A DNA stretch of 64,000 nt from CAWDLX01 sp963753485 (GCA_963753485.1 CAVWCL010000019.1:1-64000); one strand, 5' to 3'. Shown: positions 1-9,382, counted from the first letter of the stretch. A program made the numbers and translations. The notes: generated from the sequence alone by a model not told the origin.

Positions 1-1156
1 ACTCTTCGTCGTGACGGCGGCCGCCCTCCATGCGGTGCGCTCGCTCGGCAGCGATGGCGGTGTCGATCAGGTCGGTCTGGCCGTAGAAGTCGATCAGCGC
101 TTCTTGGACGGCTTGGTCGAGGAGGTCGGCGTCGATGCGGGCGGCGGTGCAGCCGGCGGAGCCGTAGCGGGTGCGGGAGAAGCAGGTGTAGTAGCGGTAC
201 CGCCGCAGCTTGCCGGTCGCTGAGGTGCCGACGTACTTGTTGCCGCAGTGGGGGCAGGTGATGAGTCCGGTGAGGTGGTAGTCGCTGTTGGACGCTGCTC
301 GCGCGGAGTGGACTTCACCGCGGGCTCGAAGGATCCGTTGGCATTCCTCGAATAGCTTGTCTTCGATAAGGGCGGGGTGGGCGTTGGTGGCGGTGACGTC
401 GCGGAAGCCGACCTCGCCGAGGTAGAGCCGGTTGACGAGCATGCGGCCGATGGTGAGTCCAGACCAGGGCTTGTTCTTGCGGGTCCGCTTGCCCTGAGCG
501 TTGAGTTGCTCGGCGATGGCGCGGGTACCGACCCGTGTACTCGCGTAGAGCGTGAAGATGTCCCGCACCACGTGCTGCTCCTCGGGATGCGGAACGAGCC
601 GATGTGTCTCCCGGTCCAGTAGGTAGCCGTACGGGCGAGGACCGTGGGTCCATTCTCCGTTGGCGGCCTTGCGTTCCATGCCGTTGATGACGCGGTCGAT
701 GATGACTTCGCGTTCGAATTCCGCGAACGCGCCGAGCATCTGCACGAAGAGCCGTCCCGCTGCGCTGGTGGTGTCGAACGGTTCGGTGGCCGAGCGGAAG
801 TGCACGCCGGCGACGTCGAGGTCGTCCATCAACGTGGCGAGGTCGCGGATGCGACGACTGAACCGGTCGAGCCGATAGACGAGCAACAGGTCGTACTGCC
901 GGGCTCGGGCCGCGGCCAGCGCCTTGGTGAGTCCGGGCCGTTCGAGGGTGGCGCCAGAGGCGTCATCGGTGAAGGCGGCGGTGATGCGCCAGCCGGGTTG
1001 AGAGTCGACGTAGGCGGACAGGCGCTGCGTCTGGGCCTCGATCGTGTACGGCTGGTGCTCGTCGTCGGTGGACCGACGGGTGTACGTCGCGACCCGCAGG
1101 ACGGTCTCGGGCGTGATGGCTTCGCGGCGGGTTCTGATGCTGCGCTTGGCTGTCAT
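1..1156 (-). CDS. Large serine recombinase (integrase), 3' end outside window
   Basis: Site-specific recombinase expected to integrate and excise the element it sits in. Translating the minus strand from ATG at 1156 gives at least 385 residues without a stop before the window edge. The resolvase domain begins with VATYTRRST, where Ser29 is the likely nucleophile, followed by the family motif YRLDRFSR and FAEFEREV. After it come the recombinase domain (GPRPYGYLLDRETH, around residue 180) and the zinc ribbon CPHCGNKYVG followed by YYTCFSR. A GGGGAGG ribosome site lies 7 bases upstream of the ATG. Two small element genes follow upstream on the same strand. The C-terminal coiled coil is only partly visible. 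Family assignment is secure; whether the element is still mobile cannot be judged because the other end is not in view. Confidence 0.93.
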   Translation of the reverse strand, partial: MTAKRSIRTRREAITPETVLRVATYTRRSTDDEHQPYTIEAQTQRLSAYVDSQPGWRITAAFTDDASGATLERPGLTKALAAARARQYDLLLVYRLDRFSRRIRDLATLMDDLDVAGVHFRSATEPFDTTSAAGRLFVQMLGAFAEFEREVIIDRVINGMERKAANGEWTHGPRPYGYLLDRETHRLVPHPEEQHVVRDIFTLYASTRVGTRAIAEQLNAQGKRTRKNKPWSGLTIGRMLVNRLYLGEVGFRDVTATNAHPALIEDKLFEECQRILRARGEVHSARAASNSDYHLTGLITCPHCGNKYVGTSATGKLRRYRYYTCFSRTRYGSAGCTAARIDADLLDQAVQEALIDFYGQTDLIDTAIAAERAHRMEGGRRHDEE

Positions 1157-1218
1157 GACTGTGCCTCCCCATGATGGTTCTGCGGCCGGGCGAGACTCGT
1201 CCGGCCGCAGCAGGGTGT

Positions 1219-1473
1219 TCACTGTTCGGGTGGGTGCTCGGTCCACCACGTGGCGATCAACGCCGTCCAGGCGCGGACGGCTCGGTCGTATTCATCGGCG
1301 GTCATCGGCACGATGCGAGCCGGACCGAGCAGTCGCGGCGGTCGTTTGGCGTCCGACCGGCCACGCGGCCCGGTCCGGTCGGACCCGGTGGCGGTCGGCA
1401 GGTCGCGGCGACCGTGACGGTCCCGCGACCGGCGTTTGTTGGTGTTGTTGGGTTCTGGGTCGGGCGTGGACAT
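1219..1473 (-). CDS. Small hypothetical protein next to recombinase
   Basis: An 84-residue protein of unknown function lying 62 bases upstream of the recombinase gene on the same strand. The first 50 residues are basic and low in complexity (Arg, Asp, Pro, Thr), while the last third (MTADEYDRAVRAWTALIATW) reads like a helix that could pack against a partner. Short genes of this kind commonly sit between the replication/relaxation protein and the integrase in actinobacterial integrative elements, which together with the shared strand supports it being real. A TGGAG ribosome site is 6 bases from the ATG. No catalytic or DNA-binding motif is visible. Confidence 0.6.
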   Translation of the reverse strand: MSTPDPEPNNTNKRRSRDRHGRRDLPTATGSDRTGPRGRSDAKRPPRLLGPARIVPMTADEYDRAVRAWTALIATWWTEHPPEQ

Positions 1474-1593
1474 GCGGCTCCAGTGGGCAGGCGGGTCGCG
1501 GTCACTGGGCGCTCCTTTCGTCCGTTCGTGGCGATGCGTTTGGTTCGATGAACGCTCGATACTCGATCGGTGTCAAGCGCGGTCGAGGCCGTC

Positions 1594-2478
1594 CTACACG
1601 CCGGTCTCGCACGAGTCGCTGAAGACATCAGGGTCGACGGGATCGCGCATCGGTAGCTCGGCCAACCGCCGTGGCGGGCCGTGTCCGTGCAACTGCCAGA
1701 CCGTCTCGGCCGGGCCTCGGTCGTGGAGGCGGTCGCAGGCGGCCGTCGCGACCGGGACCCAGCTCGCGTCGGCGGTGTCGGTGAGGCGGTTGTGGAGGTG
1801 GACTTCGCGGGTCGCGGAGTGCAGCCAGAACAGCACCGGCCATACCGGGCCGCCGCGCCGGACGAGGTCGCGGTAACCGGCCAGCTTGTCGGTAAGCACG
1901 GTCAGGTTCTCCGTGCCGGTGTCGTGCTCGAGGTAGAACGCGACCGTCCGGCCGTCCTCGGTCCACAGGCCGAGGGCGTCGGCCCGGACCGTGGCATACG
2001 CGATCGAGCCCGGCGGGCTGAACGCGACCAGCCTCGTGTCCGGCCACCACGCATGGAGAACGGCGCCGGGATTGGTTCGTTCGTGAGCGGCGAGGTCGAC
2101 GAAGAACTCGTTGATGCCAAGCCGGTGGTCCAGGTTGCGGCTGGCCGCGATGCGCTGCAACCGCACCGTCGTCTCCGACGGGCGCGGCGGCCGCTCGCCC
2201 CTCGTGCCCGCGACGAGCAGCGCGCCGGTGTGGGCGAGGACGTAGTGGTACGGGTAGGTGCCGCCGGCCAGCCGTAGTGGCCGGAACCGGGCCAGCACGC
2301 CGAGGTCGGTGAGGATGCCCAGGCGGCGCTGGGCGAAGTTGAGCGACGGGAACAATGCCTTCGCGATCTGGAACGAGGTCAGCACTCGATGGTCGTAGAG
2401 CCAGCCGAGCAGCCGCCAGTCTCGGTCGGTGAGTTGGTGCCGCACGCGCAGCACCGAGTCGGTTGAAGTTCGTGACAT
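1594..2478 (-). CDS. Replication-relaxation family protein
   Basis: A 294-residue member of the replication-relaxation family, found in actinobacterial plasmids and integrative elements and thought to act in their replication or transfer; the biochemical role is not established. Residues 10-75 look like a winged helix (LTDRDWRLLGWLYDHRVLTS, then AKALFPSLNFAQRRLGILTD). The rest (HRLGINEFFVDLAAH, WWPDTR, FYLEHDTGTENLTVLTDKLAGY) has the mixed fold with the E-H-D pattern seen in this family. The ribosome site GGAGG lies 6 bases before the ATG. It stands 120 bases upstream of the small gene and forms a unit with it and the recombinase. The transfer (FtsK-like) gene usually found upstream is not present here; an IS lies there instead. 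Confidence 0.82.
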   Translation of the reverse strand: MSRTSTDSVLRVRHQLTDRDWRLLGWLYDHRVLTSFQIAKALFPSLNFAQRRLGILTDLGVLARFRPLRLAGGTYPYHYVLAHTGALLVAGTRGERPPRPSETTVRLQRIAASRNLDHRLGINEFFVDLAAHERTNPGAVLHAWWPDTRLVAFSPPGSIAYATVRADALGLWTEDGRTVAFYLEHDTGTENLTVLTDKLAGYRDLVRRGGPVWPVLFWLHSATREVHLHNRLTDTADASWVPVATAACDRLHDRGPAETVWQLHGHGPPRRLAELPMRDPVDPDVFSDSCETGV

Positions 2479-2683
2479 ACAGCCTCCACAAAGGACTTAA
2501 GCGCTGGCCCCAACGGAGAACCCGAAGGTTCTTCCGGACCGGCCTGTCAGATGAAAGAGCCCGCCTGACCTGCGCTGTGAGGTGCATGGCGAGTGCTCAA
2601 GCCCGTCCCTTTCAAGTAGGACAGGCTTGCTCATCGCCTTGCTCACAGGCAGGCGGAGAACGGGGAGATTGGTCTTCACGCGG
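2479..2683. other. Non-coding element DNA left of the IS
   Basis: About 200 bases without a convincing gene. Before the IS inserted, this ran straight into the sequence now at 4705. A long imperfect hairpin is formed by GGCGAGTGCTCAAGCCCGTC (from 2588) and its partner ending at 2638, with a 10-base loop. It has no T-tract, so it is not a typical intrinsic terminator. Confidence 0.4.
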
Positions 2684-2718
2684 CTAAGCTTGATCTTTAA
2701 CCCCGTTGGCGGGGCTGC

Positions 2719-4140
2719 TCAGGCTTTAGCAGTGTCCACTTTGGTGTGTTTCCCGACTGGGTAGCGCGGGGCGCGCTGCTTGTTGGCCGATCCCCTCGGG
2801 CGTCCTGGTCCGGGTCGGGTGGTTTTCGGCGCGGCCGCGGGATGCGCGGTGTTCCGGCGAATGCGGGGAAATCCGCGGCGGACCCGTGCCGGGGTGAGTT
2901 GGCCGGGGCTGAGGGGCTTCTCCCAGGGGCGGCGCAGGTCCTCGGCGATGGCGCGGGCGAGGCGAAGCTGGGCGTAGGCGGCCAGGACGATCCAGGTCCA
3001 CCGGTCGGCCTGCTCCGGGGTGCGCACGCGGGGGCGGGTCCAGCCCAGGGTCTGCTTGAGGAACCGGAAGGTGTGCTCAAGGTCGAAGCGGCGCAGGAAC
3101 GCGGCGAAGACGCGGGGCAGGTCGAGCTGGGCGGAGTTGGGGTTGGAGTGCCACAGCCACATGGGTTTGGGCTTACGGTCGCCGGGCAGGCGCTCGACCT
3201 GTACATGGATGGCGGTGCCCTCGATGACCGGCAGCGGACCTGCGTGGTCGGTCCAGCCGCCCCGGCGGCCCAGCCGCGGGTGCAGGCGAGCGTAGGCGCG
3301 CAGCGTGTAGGCGCCGTAGCGGTCGTGGGTGCCCTCGTGCTGGGCGTCGGTATCGGGATGGGTCGCGGGGTCGGGGAGTCTGACTTCGTCGCCGTGGCGG
3401 GTGGGACGCCCGCGCCTTCGGGTGGGGGCTGGGGTGGGGCCATAGAAGACGCGGTCGGAGCGCAGCCGGCCGACCAGATCGACGGGCAGGTCGGCCAGCA
3501 GGTAGGCCAGACGGATCACGTCGTAGCCGGAGTCGACGACCACGAGCACGGGCGGGTCGCCGTCATGTAGGTGCCCGGCGGATCGTAGCCGGCCGGTCAG
3601 GTCGCGGATCTGGGCGGCGGTGACCTCGGTCGCGTCGTCGTCGGGGCGTAGCCTCATCGCGTCCAGCGGCGCGGTCCACGATGAGCGCCCCGACTCCAGC
3701 GCGGCGACGATCGAGTACGGCCAGCCCGGGATGGTCTGGCGCACCCCGTCGCAGCGGCAGGGCCGGTGGCAGTGGCTGCGCTGCGCAGGGCACTCGGCAT
3801 CCGGGCGCGGCCACGGCGTGACATCCACGGCCAGGCGCAGCTGGCCCTGCGAGCTTCGGGGCAGCACCAGGCCAGACAGCGACATACGCAACGACAGCAC
3901 GTCAATCTCGCCGGCGGCCAGCGCGTCGTACATCGCCCCGTGACCGCGCCGGTGCACCGGGTCCAGCGTCAACTCCGGCAATGACGTCACCGGCCCCGAT
4001 GCGCACAGCACCGCGTCACACAACTCGAACATCGCGTCGGCCCGCCGGCGCAGGCTGTGGTAGAGGTCCGCCCGGAAGTCCGCCAACGCCTGCCTGGCCA
4101 CCGTCTCGTCGACACACCCAGTCTGATCGACTCCCATCAT
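2719..4140 (-). CDS. DDE-type transposase (NF041680-like)
   Basis: A 473-residue transposase. It resembles the NF041680 family of actinobacterial transposases in its N-terminal signature (RRADAMFELCDAVLCASGPV, then EHRRGHG-like HRRGHGAMYDAL), the aspartate-containing stretch LRLAVDVTPWPRPD near residue 105, a second Asp in LVVVDSGYDVIRLAYLL near 200, and the C-terminal FLRRFDLEHTFRFLKQTLGW with a glutamate typical of the DDE core. The C-terminus is basic and Pro-rich (RPGPGRPRGSANK). The reading frame is intact with all three presumed acidic residues present, so the enzyme may be active. The start codon lies inside the 4135-4171 palindrome, which suggests self-repression. It is the moving gene of the 2689-4699 element. 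Confidence 0.88.
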   Translation of the reverse strand: MMGVDQTGCVDETVARQALADFRADLYHSLRRRADAMFELCDAVLCASGPVTSLPELTLDPVHRRGHGAMYDALAAGEIDVLSLRMSLSGLVLPRSSQGQLRLAVDVTPWPRPDAECPAQRSHCHRPCRCDGVRQTIPGWPYSIVAALESGRSSWTAPLDAMRLRPDDDATEVTAAQIRDLTGRLRSAGHLHDGDPPVLVVVDSGYDVIRLAYLLADLPVDLVGRLRSDRVFYGPTPAPTRRRGRPTRHGDEVRLPDPATHPDTDAQHEGTHDRYGAYTLRAYARLHPRLGRRGGWTDHAGPLPVIEGTAIHVQVERLPGDRKPKPMWLWHSNPNSAQLDLPRVFAAFLRRFDLEHTFRFLKQTLGWTRPRVRTPEQADRWTWIVLAAYAQLRLARAIAEDLRRPWEKPLSPGQLTPARVRRGFPRIRRNTAHPAAAPKTTRPGPGRPRGSANKQRAPRYPVGKHTKVDTAKA

Positions 4141-4171
4141 GGCCTACAGTATTAGGCTGTAGGCCATGATG
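4135..4171. repeat. Palindrome over the divergent IS promoter
   Basis: Arms CATCATGGCCTACAG (4135-4149) and CTGTAGGCCATGATG (4157-4171) are perfectly complementary across 15 bases, separated by TATTAGG. The left arm contains the transposase start codons. TATTAGG and the TAGGC repeats give an AT-rich core suited to a promoter. It probably acts as the operator or promoter for the transposase and the DUF6788 gene. Confidence 0.6.
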
Positions 4172-4235
4172 ATCACGGCGCCACGCCGAGGGGCGTGGCA
4201 TGCTTCGCAGATCAGGCAGTACAAGGGAGGACGCC

Positions 4236-4571
4236 ATGCCCGGGCCTACCGCAGCACAGCGACGCCGCCAGGCCGAGCTGACCAAAGCGCTGTCCAAGAC
4301 CGGATTCGTCCTGCCTGGAACGTTCCTGCAGCGCTACAACCGTTGCGGCAAACCGAACTGCCGGTGCAAACAAGACCCGCCGACCCTGCACGGCCCCTAC
4401 TACCAGTGGACCCGCAAGGTCGACGGCAAGACCGTGACCCGACTACTGTCCAGCGAGCAGACCGACCGCTACCGCGACTGGTTCGACAACGCACGGAAAG
4501 CCCGGCAGCTACTCGCCGAGCTCGAGACTCTCTCCCTGGACATCATTGCGAAGACCGAGGGCTGGCAGTAG
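4236..4571 (+). CDS. DUF6788 family protein, IS passenger
   Basis: An 111-residue protein starting at ATG 4236, chosen because AAGGGAGG lies 6 bases upstream; an earlier in-frame start at 4200 lacks such a site. Residues 25-70 hold the DUF6788 core, with a small cysteine cluster RCGKPNCRCK followed by HGPYYQWTRKVDGK. The C-terminal half is helical (RDWFDNARKARQLLAELETL). The Cys pattern suggests metal or nucleic acid binding, but no role is known. It lies inside the terminal repeats of the IS and is transcribed away from the transposase, so it moves with the element as an accessory gene. It may help target choice or regulate transposition; this is inference. Confidence 0.78.
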   Translation: MPGPTAAQRRRQAELTKALSKTGFVLPGTFLQRYNRCGKPNCRCKQDPPTLHGPYYQWTRKVDGKTVTRLLSSEQTDRYRDWFDNARKARQLLAELETLSLDIIAKTEGWQ

Positions 4572-4704
4572 CCGTTACGCGTTCCTCGTCAGTCCACAAT
4601 GGGTAGTCATCCCTAGTCGCCCGCCCTGCGCCGGCGCTGCCCCCAGGAACGCCGGACCGGACGGACAACCGCAGACCATCGCAAAGGTTAAAAATCAAGC
4701 TAAG

Positions 4705-5029
4705 GGAGCGTGTGGAAACCGGGTGACGGCAGAGTCGGGGAGGCCTTCCTCACCGAGCGCGGCGGCTGTGCCGAGAGCAGCCGGGGCGCAAGTCACCTCA
4801 TAGTCCGTCGCACCGGCTGCTGGGTCAAGCGCGCAACCGACCCGCATGACGCCGCCGGACGACGATCTGCCCAGTGCGCCGACCCGGCACGAGCCGCCGT
4901 CGTTGGCCCGAGGAGACGCTTGTCAATCGGTCTGGGCTGGTGTTTCAGTGGGCGATCAGCCGCACCAGGCGGCCCCCGGCAGCGCGCCAACGCTGACCGG
5001 GGGCCTTGACGGACGTAGGAGGTCCGCCC
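4705..5029. other. Non-coding DNA right of the IS, with a strong hairpin
   Basis: No convincing gene. The segment continues the sequence interrupted at 2683. Near its end a strong hairpin is formed by GGCCCCCGGCAGCG (4971-4984) and CGCTG-A-CCGGGGGCC (4991-5005) with a 6-base loop. It lies just before the ribosome site TAGGAGGT (5016-5023) of the next gene, so it may be an attenuator or the end of an upstream transcript. Confidence 0.45.
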
Positions 5030-5434
5030 ATGGAATCGTCTCGCGACGAAGCGCACTCTGTCGATCCAACTCCAGCCCACGAGCCCGAGGCTCGCCAAGC
5101 AGCGGCGACCCGCCCGGCCGGTCGACCGCGATCACGGTCTAAGGCCAGTGAGGCTCTCGAACCGCTGCCTCGGTACTCGCCAGTCGTCCTCGTCCTGGAC
5201 GTCGTCCACCTGCTCCAGGGACAGGGCATCGCTGTGTCGGAAGCCCACGACAACCTGCACGACGCCATCGAGGCCAGCACCGACCTGCTCCACTGGCTCG
5301 GCGTAGAACCTGACAAACGACTCCTGACCAAGCCACGCGAGCACACGCCCGAGTTGGTTGCTGCCGCCGTGCTCATGCGCGCCGCCGGCATTGAGCCCAA
5401 CGCCGTCAAGATCTGGCCTGGGCGATCGTCATGA
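5030..5434 (+). CDS. Hypothetical protein, first gene of a two-gene unit
   Basis: A 134-residue protein starting at ATG 5030, chosen for the ribosome site TAGGAGGT 6 bases upstream. The first 45 residues are polar and basic (RPAGRPRSRSK). The rest is a helical domain (VVLVLDVVHLLQGQGIAV, then LHDAIEASTDLLHWLGVEP). The C-terminal half (TPELVAAAVLMRAAGIEP) has no catalytic motif that I recognise. Its stop overlaps the start of the next gene, an XRE regulator, by ATGA, so the two proteins are likely made together. Actinobacterial genomes have many such pairs of a short helical protein and an XRE regulator, but I cannot name a function. Confidence 0.65.
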   Translation: MESSRDEAHSVDPTPAHEPEARQAAATRPAGRPRSRSKASEALEPLPRYSPVVLVLDVVHLLQGQGIAVSEAHDNLHDAIEASTDLLHWLGVEPDKRLLTKPREHTPELVAAAVLMRAAGIEPNAVKIWPGRSS

Positions 5435-5838
5435 GCCGCAACCGCATGTGGACCTTGACCGAAATGCGAATCGCTCTCGCGCGCCACGATATTGGCACCG
5501 TCTTCCGGATCATGCAGCGACACGGCCTCGCACAACGAGAGATCGCCGCACTCACCGGCATCGCCCAATCCGAGGTCTCAGAGATCATCTGCGGCCGCCG
5601 CCGAGTTCTGGGCTATGCCGTGCTGGATCGACTTGCCGAAGGCGCTCAACTTCCTCGCGGGTGGGTAGGGCTGGCCTTCGACGACGAAACAACCGCGATG
5701 CTGGCGTGTGGCGCAACAGAACACGCTGATGTCAAGAAACCAACGGAAATGGACCTTAACCGCCCAATGGTCCGGTATTGGAACACAAGCAGGAAAGATC
5801 GTCGCCGTGTCCGCGGGCTGCTAGTGACCTCGGGTTGA
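5431..5838 (+). pseudogene. XRE-family regulator, truncated after the HTH domain
   Basis: Residues 1-90 match the N-terminus of the long actinobacterial XRE regulators that normally carry a C-terminal TPR region of some 300 residues. The HTH is IALARHDIGTVFRIMQRHG followed by AQREIAALTGIAQSEVSEII and the conserved GRRRVLGYAVLDRLAEG. After about residue 100 (near base 5730) the similarity stops and the frame ends within 35 unrelated residues, so the TPR part is missing. The gene overlaps its upstream partner by ATGA. A 13-base direct repeat, CGGTATTGGAACA, lies at 5773-5785 and again at 5943-5955, close to the point of truncation. The DNA-binding part could still be made. Confidence 0.65.
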
Positions 5839-5990
5839 GTTGCGGGCGCAGCAAAGTCACTACTTGTGCATCGTTTAGCACCCTTTGGTTGCGCTCGCCT
5901 GTCGTTCATGTTCGTGAGTGGAAGGCGGTTGCCCGCGTTCGTCGGTATTGGAACAATCGGCCGCGTTCGCATGCAGGTTGGAGGTTCTCC

Positions 5991-8900
5991 GTGACGTGGG
6001 GCTGGGGGGATCTACCGCTTGGTCGTGCTGTGCGGCTGTCCGGCGTTAGCCCGGCGGCCCTCGCCCTCATGCTCAATCCAATCCCCGACGACGGCCCGGC
6101 TATCGTCACATACCGTCCACAATCGGCCAAGTCTCTCGCTGCCGTGGCGAGCGACGCGCTCGACGCGATTGAAGCCACCGCGCTGCGGCTTTACCCCGCA
6201 TGGCTGCCTGGAGCCGAGCACATCAAAAGCGCGGCCGGTGCTGGTGAGGCGGCCGTCCGTGCCCTCGCGCGCAAGCACTTTGGCGGAGCCAGTACCTTCG
6301 CGGGAGATCTCGCAGTGCGCGCTCTTCGGCGCGGGGCGCCGAGGGACTGCACCCGGAGATCGAGCGTGCCATCCGCCATGGCATTGCGGATGCGGACGGC
6401 GACATCGGTTCGGCTCCTATCGGCATCGCGCTGCAGGGGCAGAAGGGCACCGGCAAAACCCACATACTGGGCTGGACCCGGCAGTTGATGCACGCCCAGG
6501 GCGGCTACTTCTTCTTGGTGAGCCTCCTGGAAGGGCGCAGTTTTTGGACTAGCGTTCTCCACTCGATGAATCAGGGCCTCAGCCGAAGGGGAGGAGAATC
6601 GGAGACGCAACTGCGGCTCCTGATGCGGCGTCTAGGCGATGTGCTTCTGGCGCCGCGGCGTGTACGTCGTGCCATCCTGGGGGAGACTACGATGTCACGG
6701 TCGATCCTGGACGAGTTCATTCAGCTCATACGCGAGAACGATGAACTCGTCGGCCGCGAGTGCGCCGACACGGCCCGTGCACTCGCCCTTCTCGCGTCGC
6801 AGAGCTCGCATTCGCAAGAGATCGGTGAAACCTATCTGCAAGCCGGAGAGGACGAGCACGGGGACCGGGTCGAATGGGGAATGAGGCGGCAGTCGCGCAG
6901 CCCCGAGCTTATCGTTCAGGACCTCTCGTGGCTGATGGCCATCACAGGGCCTACGGTCATCGCCGTGGATCAGATCGACGCACTGGTGGCGCAGTCCGTC
7001 AAGGAACTCGATGAGCGCGGAACGCTTGATGCCGGTCAGGACCTCCTAGTGGAACGTGTGGCTGGTGGGCTCATGATGCTCCGGGAACGGACACGTCGGA
7101 CGCTGACGATTGTTGCGTGCATTCCGGACTCGTGGGTGCTAATCAGGAAGCGGGCCGTGAATCCGGCTGAGGATCGGTTCCGTCCGTCGAAGCATCTGAT
7201 GACTATCATCGATGGCTCTGTGGCTCATCGAATTATCGCGAGCCGCTTCAAACCACGGTTCGAACGCATCGGGTTTCGCCCCGAATACGACACCTGGCCG
7301 GTCAAACCGTCCGCTTTTGCATCCGCCAAGGGCTTTACTCCCCGTGGTCTACTCATGGTGATTTACTCGCACATCGATAAATGTGTGGAGCAAGGCGTCG
7401 TGGAGGAGTTGGAGACCTTTGGCGATGCCGTAGTGACCGAGTTCACAGAATTCCATACGGGTATCGAAGCTATTTCAAGAGCGGAGTCGCGAAGCTTCGA
7501 TGAAGCCTTCGAGAAGCTTATGGAGGAAGCGACGGTCGACGCCGCGCTCGAGGAGGGGCACGAGGATATCGAGATGCCGTCTCTCCTTGGTGCCGGTCTA
7601 AAGGCGTGGGTCATCGGTCGAGGGCAAGCCGGGCACGCCTACCAGGTCGATCCGCAGCCGGGCCAGAAGCCTGCGCTACATGCCAGGCTGCGCCTTACGT
7701 TGGACGAGCGGCTCGAAGATCAGGTGAGGTGGGGCTTTCGTGCAATCGCGGCCCAGCAACCCGTCGCGGCGCTGAACCGGATCCGTAAGGCGGCGGCCGA
7801 GGCCGGGCTCGTCAGCGGTGAACCAAAGCGGAAGCTCATCCTTTTGCGCAACAAACCGTGGAACGGTGGTCCGAAGACGCAGGAAGCGTTGGAGGCATTT
7901 CGCCAGGCGGGTGGTTTGGACGTTCCCGTGTCCATAGACGACCTCAAACGCCTGTGGGCGATCAAGCGAATGGTGGAAGAGGATCACCCCAATCTGCAGA
8001 CCTGGCTGACCACACGCCGACCCGCCGACGACGTGGACATCTTCCGGCAGGCCTTCGCCGATTCAGAGGGCGTGCCAGTGACTATCGAAGATCCATTGCC
8101 ACGTAAGGTTCCTGCCCGAGCGGCAACAACAACCGCCGCCGTAGAACGTCCGTCGATTGTGCTCGGAAGGTCGGAGGCACGCGACGAGCCACTGAGGATC
8201 GATTTGGAGTCGCTTCGCAAGCACACCACTATCTTTGCTGGGTCCGGCTCGGGGAAAACAGTGCTCATCCGGCGGCTTATCGAGGAGTGTGCGCTCGAAG
8301 GCGTCTCCACAATCGTGCTAGATCCCAACAACGACCTCGCCAGGCTCGGCGACCGTTGGCCCGCGGCGCCCGACGCATGGGCGGCCGAGGATGCGGCCAA
8401 GGCGGAACAGTACTTGGCCAATACTGAGGTCGTCGTCTGGACGCCACGGCGGGAGACTGGGCGTCCGCTCACCTTCCAACCGCTGCCCGACTTTCGCAGC
8501 ATTCGAGACGACCCAGATGAGTTCAACGAGGCGGTCGAGGCCGCCGTGGCGTCGATCATTCCGCGGGCGAACTTGGAGGGCCGAGCAGCCAAGGCACATC
8601 TGCAGCGCGCAGTGCTTCGCAACGCCGTGCAACACTACGGACGATCTGGCGGCAACCGCCTGGAAGGTCTGATCGACCTCCTAGGAGCTCTACCCGACGA
8701 CGTCAGCCCGCTGCAGGACTCGGCAAAGCTTGGCGCCGAGCTGGCACAGACACTCACTGCTTCAATGGTCAACGATCCACTATTCGGCGGTGCTGGCACG
8801 CCCATAGACCCAGGCCTGCTCTTCACCCCTACAGCCGGGAAACACGCCCGTGTTTCAGTCATAAGCCTGGTGGGCCTGCCGTCTGAGGCTGAGCGCCAGA

Positions 8901-9382
8901 GTTTCGTCAATCAGCTCCAGATGGCCCTGTTCGCGTGGATCAAGAAGAACCCGGCTGGAGATAGACCCCTCGGGGGTCTCTTCGTGATGGACGAAGCCCA
9001 GACATTGGCACCTTCCGGCGCAATGACCGCTTGCACGCAAAGCACACTGGCGCTGGTATCGCAGGCAAGAAAGTACGGACTCGGCCTTGTGTTCGCGACG
9101 CAGGCGCCCAAAGGATTACACAACCGTATCCCGGGCAACACAGCGACCCAATTCTTCGGCCTCCTCAACGCGCCGGTTCAGATCGCCGCGGCGCGTGAAA
9201 TGGCGCAAGCGAAGGGAAGCGATGTGCCGGATATCTCCCTCCTCAAGTCCGGACAATTCTACGTGGCGCTGGAAGGCGCGTCATTCACCAAGACACGGAC
9301 GCCCCTCTGCTTGTCGCATCACCCGAGCAGCCCATTGACAACCGAAGAGGTGTTGGAACGAGCCCGCATGTCGACTGGCTAA
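5991..9382 (+). pseudogene. Twin P-loop ATPase with HerA-like C-terminus, frameshifted near 6318-6345
   Basis: A large ATPase (about 1,130 residues) split by one frameshift. Part one starts at GTG 5991 (TTGGAGG 6 bases upstream) and runs to about 6330 with good coding sense (SLAAVASDALDAIEATALRL, AWLPGAEHIKSAAG). Part two continues in another frame from about 6335 (GLHPEIERAIRHGIADADGD) to the stop at 9382. The first ATPase has Walker A GQKGTGKT near residue 153 and a Walker B-like PTVIAVDQIDAL. The second, near residue 750, has GSGSGKT, then TIVLDPNNDLARLGDRWP, LFVMDEAQTLAPS and LVFATQAPKGL, as in HerA/VirB4-type DNA translocases. HerA-like ATPases are frequent in phage-defence loci, but no nuclease partner is next to it. 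The shift could be a mutation, an assembly error or recoding. Confidence 0.72.

Larger units (their letters stand above)
2689..4699. mobile_element. 2.0-kb insertion sequence with passenger DUF6788 gene
   Basis: The ends carry inverted repeats: CTTGATCTTTAACC at 2689-2702 and GGTTAAAAATCAAG at 4686-4699, matching at 13 of 14 positions. They are flanked by a direct repeat CTAAG at 2684-2688 and 4700-4704, the likely target duplication (a CTAA core agrees with the YTAR targets described for IS701-type elements). Inside are a minus-strand transposase and a plus-strand DUF6788 gene, divergently transcribed from a shared palindromic region. The boundaries and the duplication are read from the sequence; the family name is inferred. 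Confidence 0.8.

Noticed and set aside
2497..2679. Possible group II intron or small gene left of the IS
   Set aside because: The sequence has hairpins, but I found no reverse transcriptase or a clear domain V motif, so I left it as non-coding DNA.
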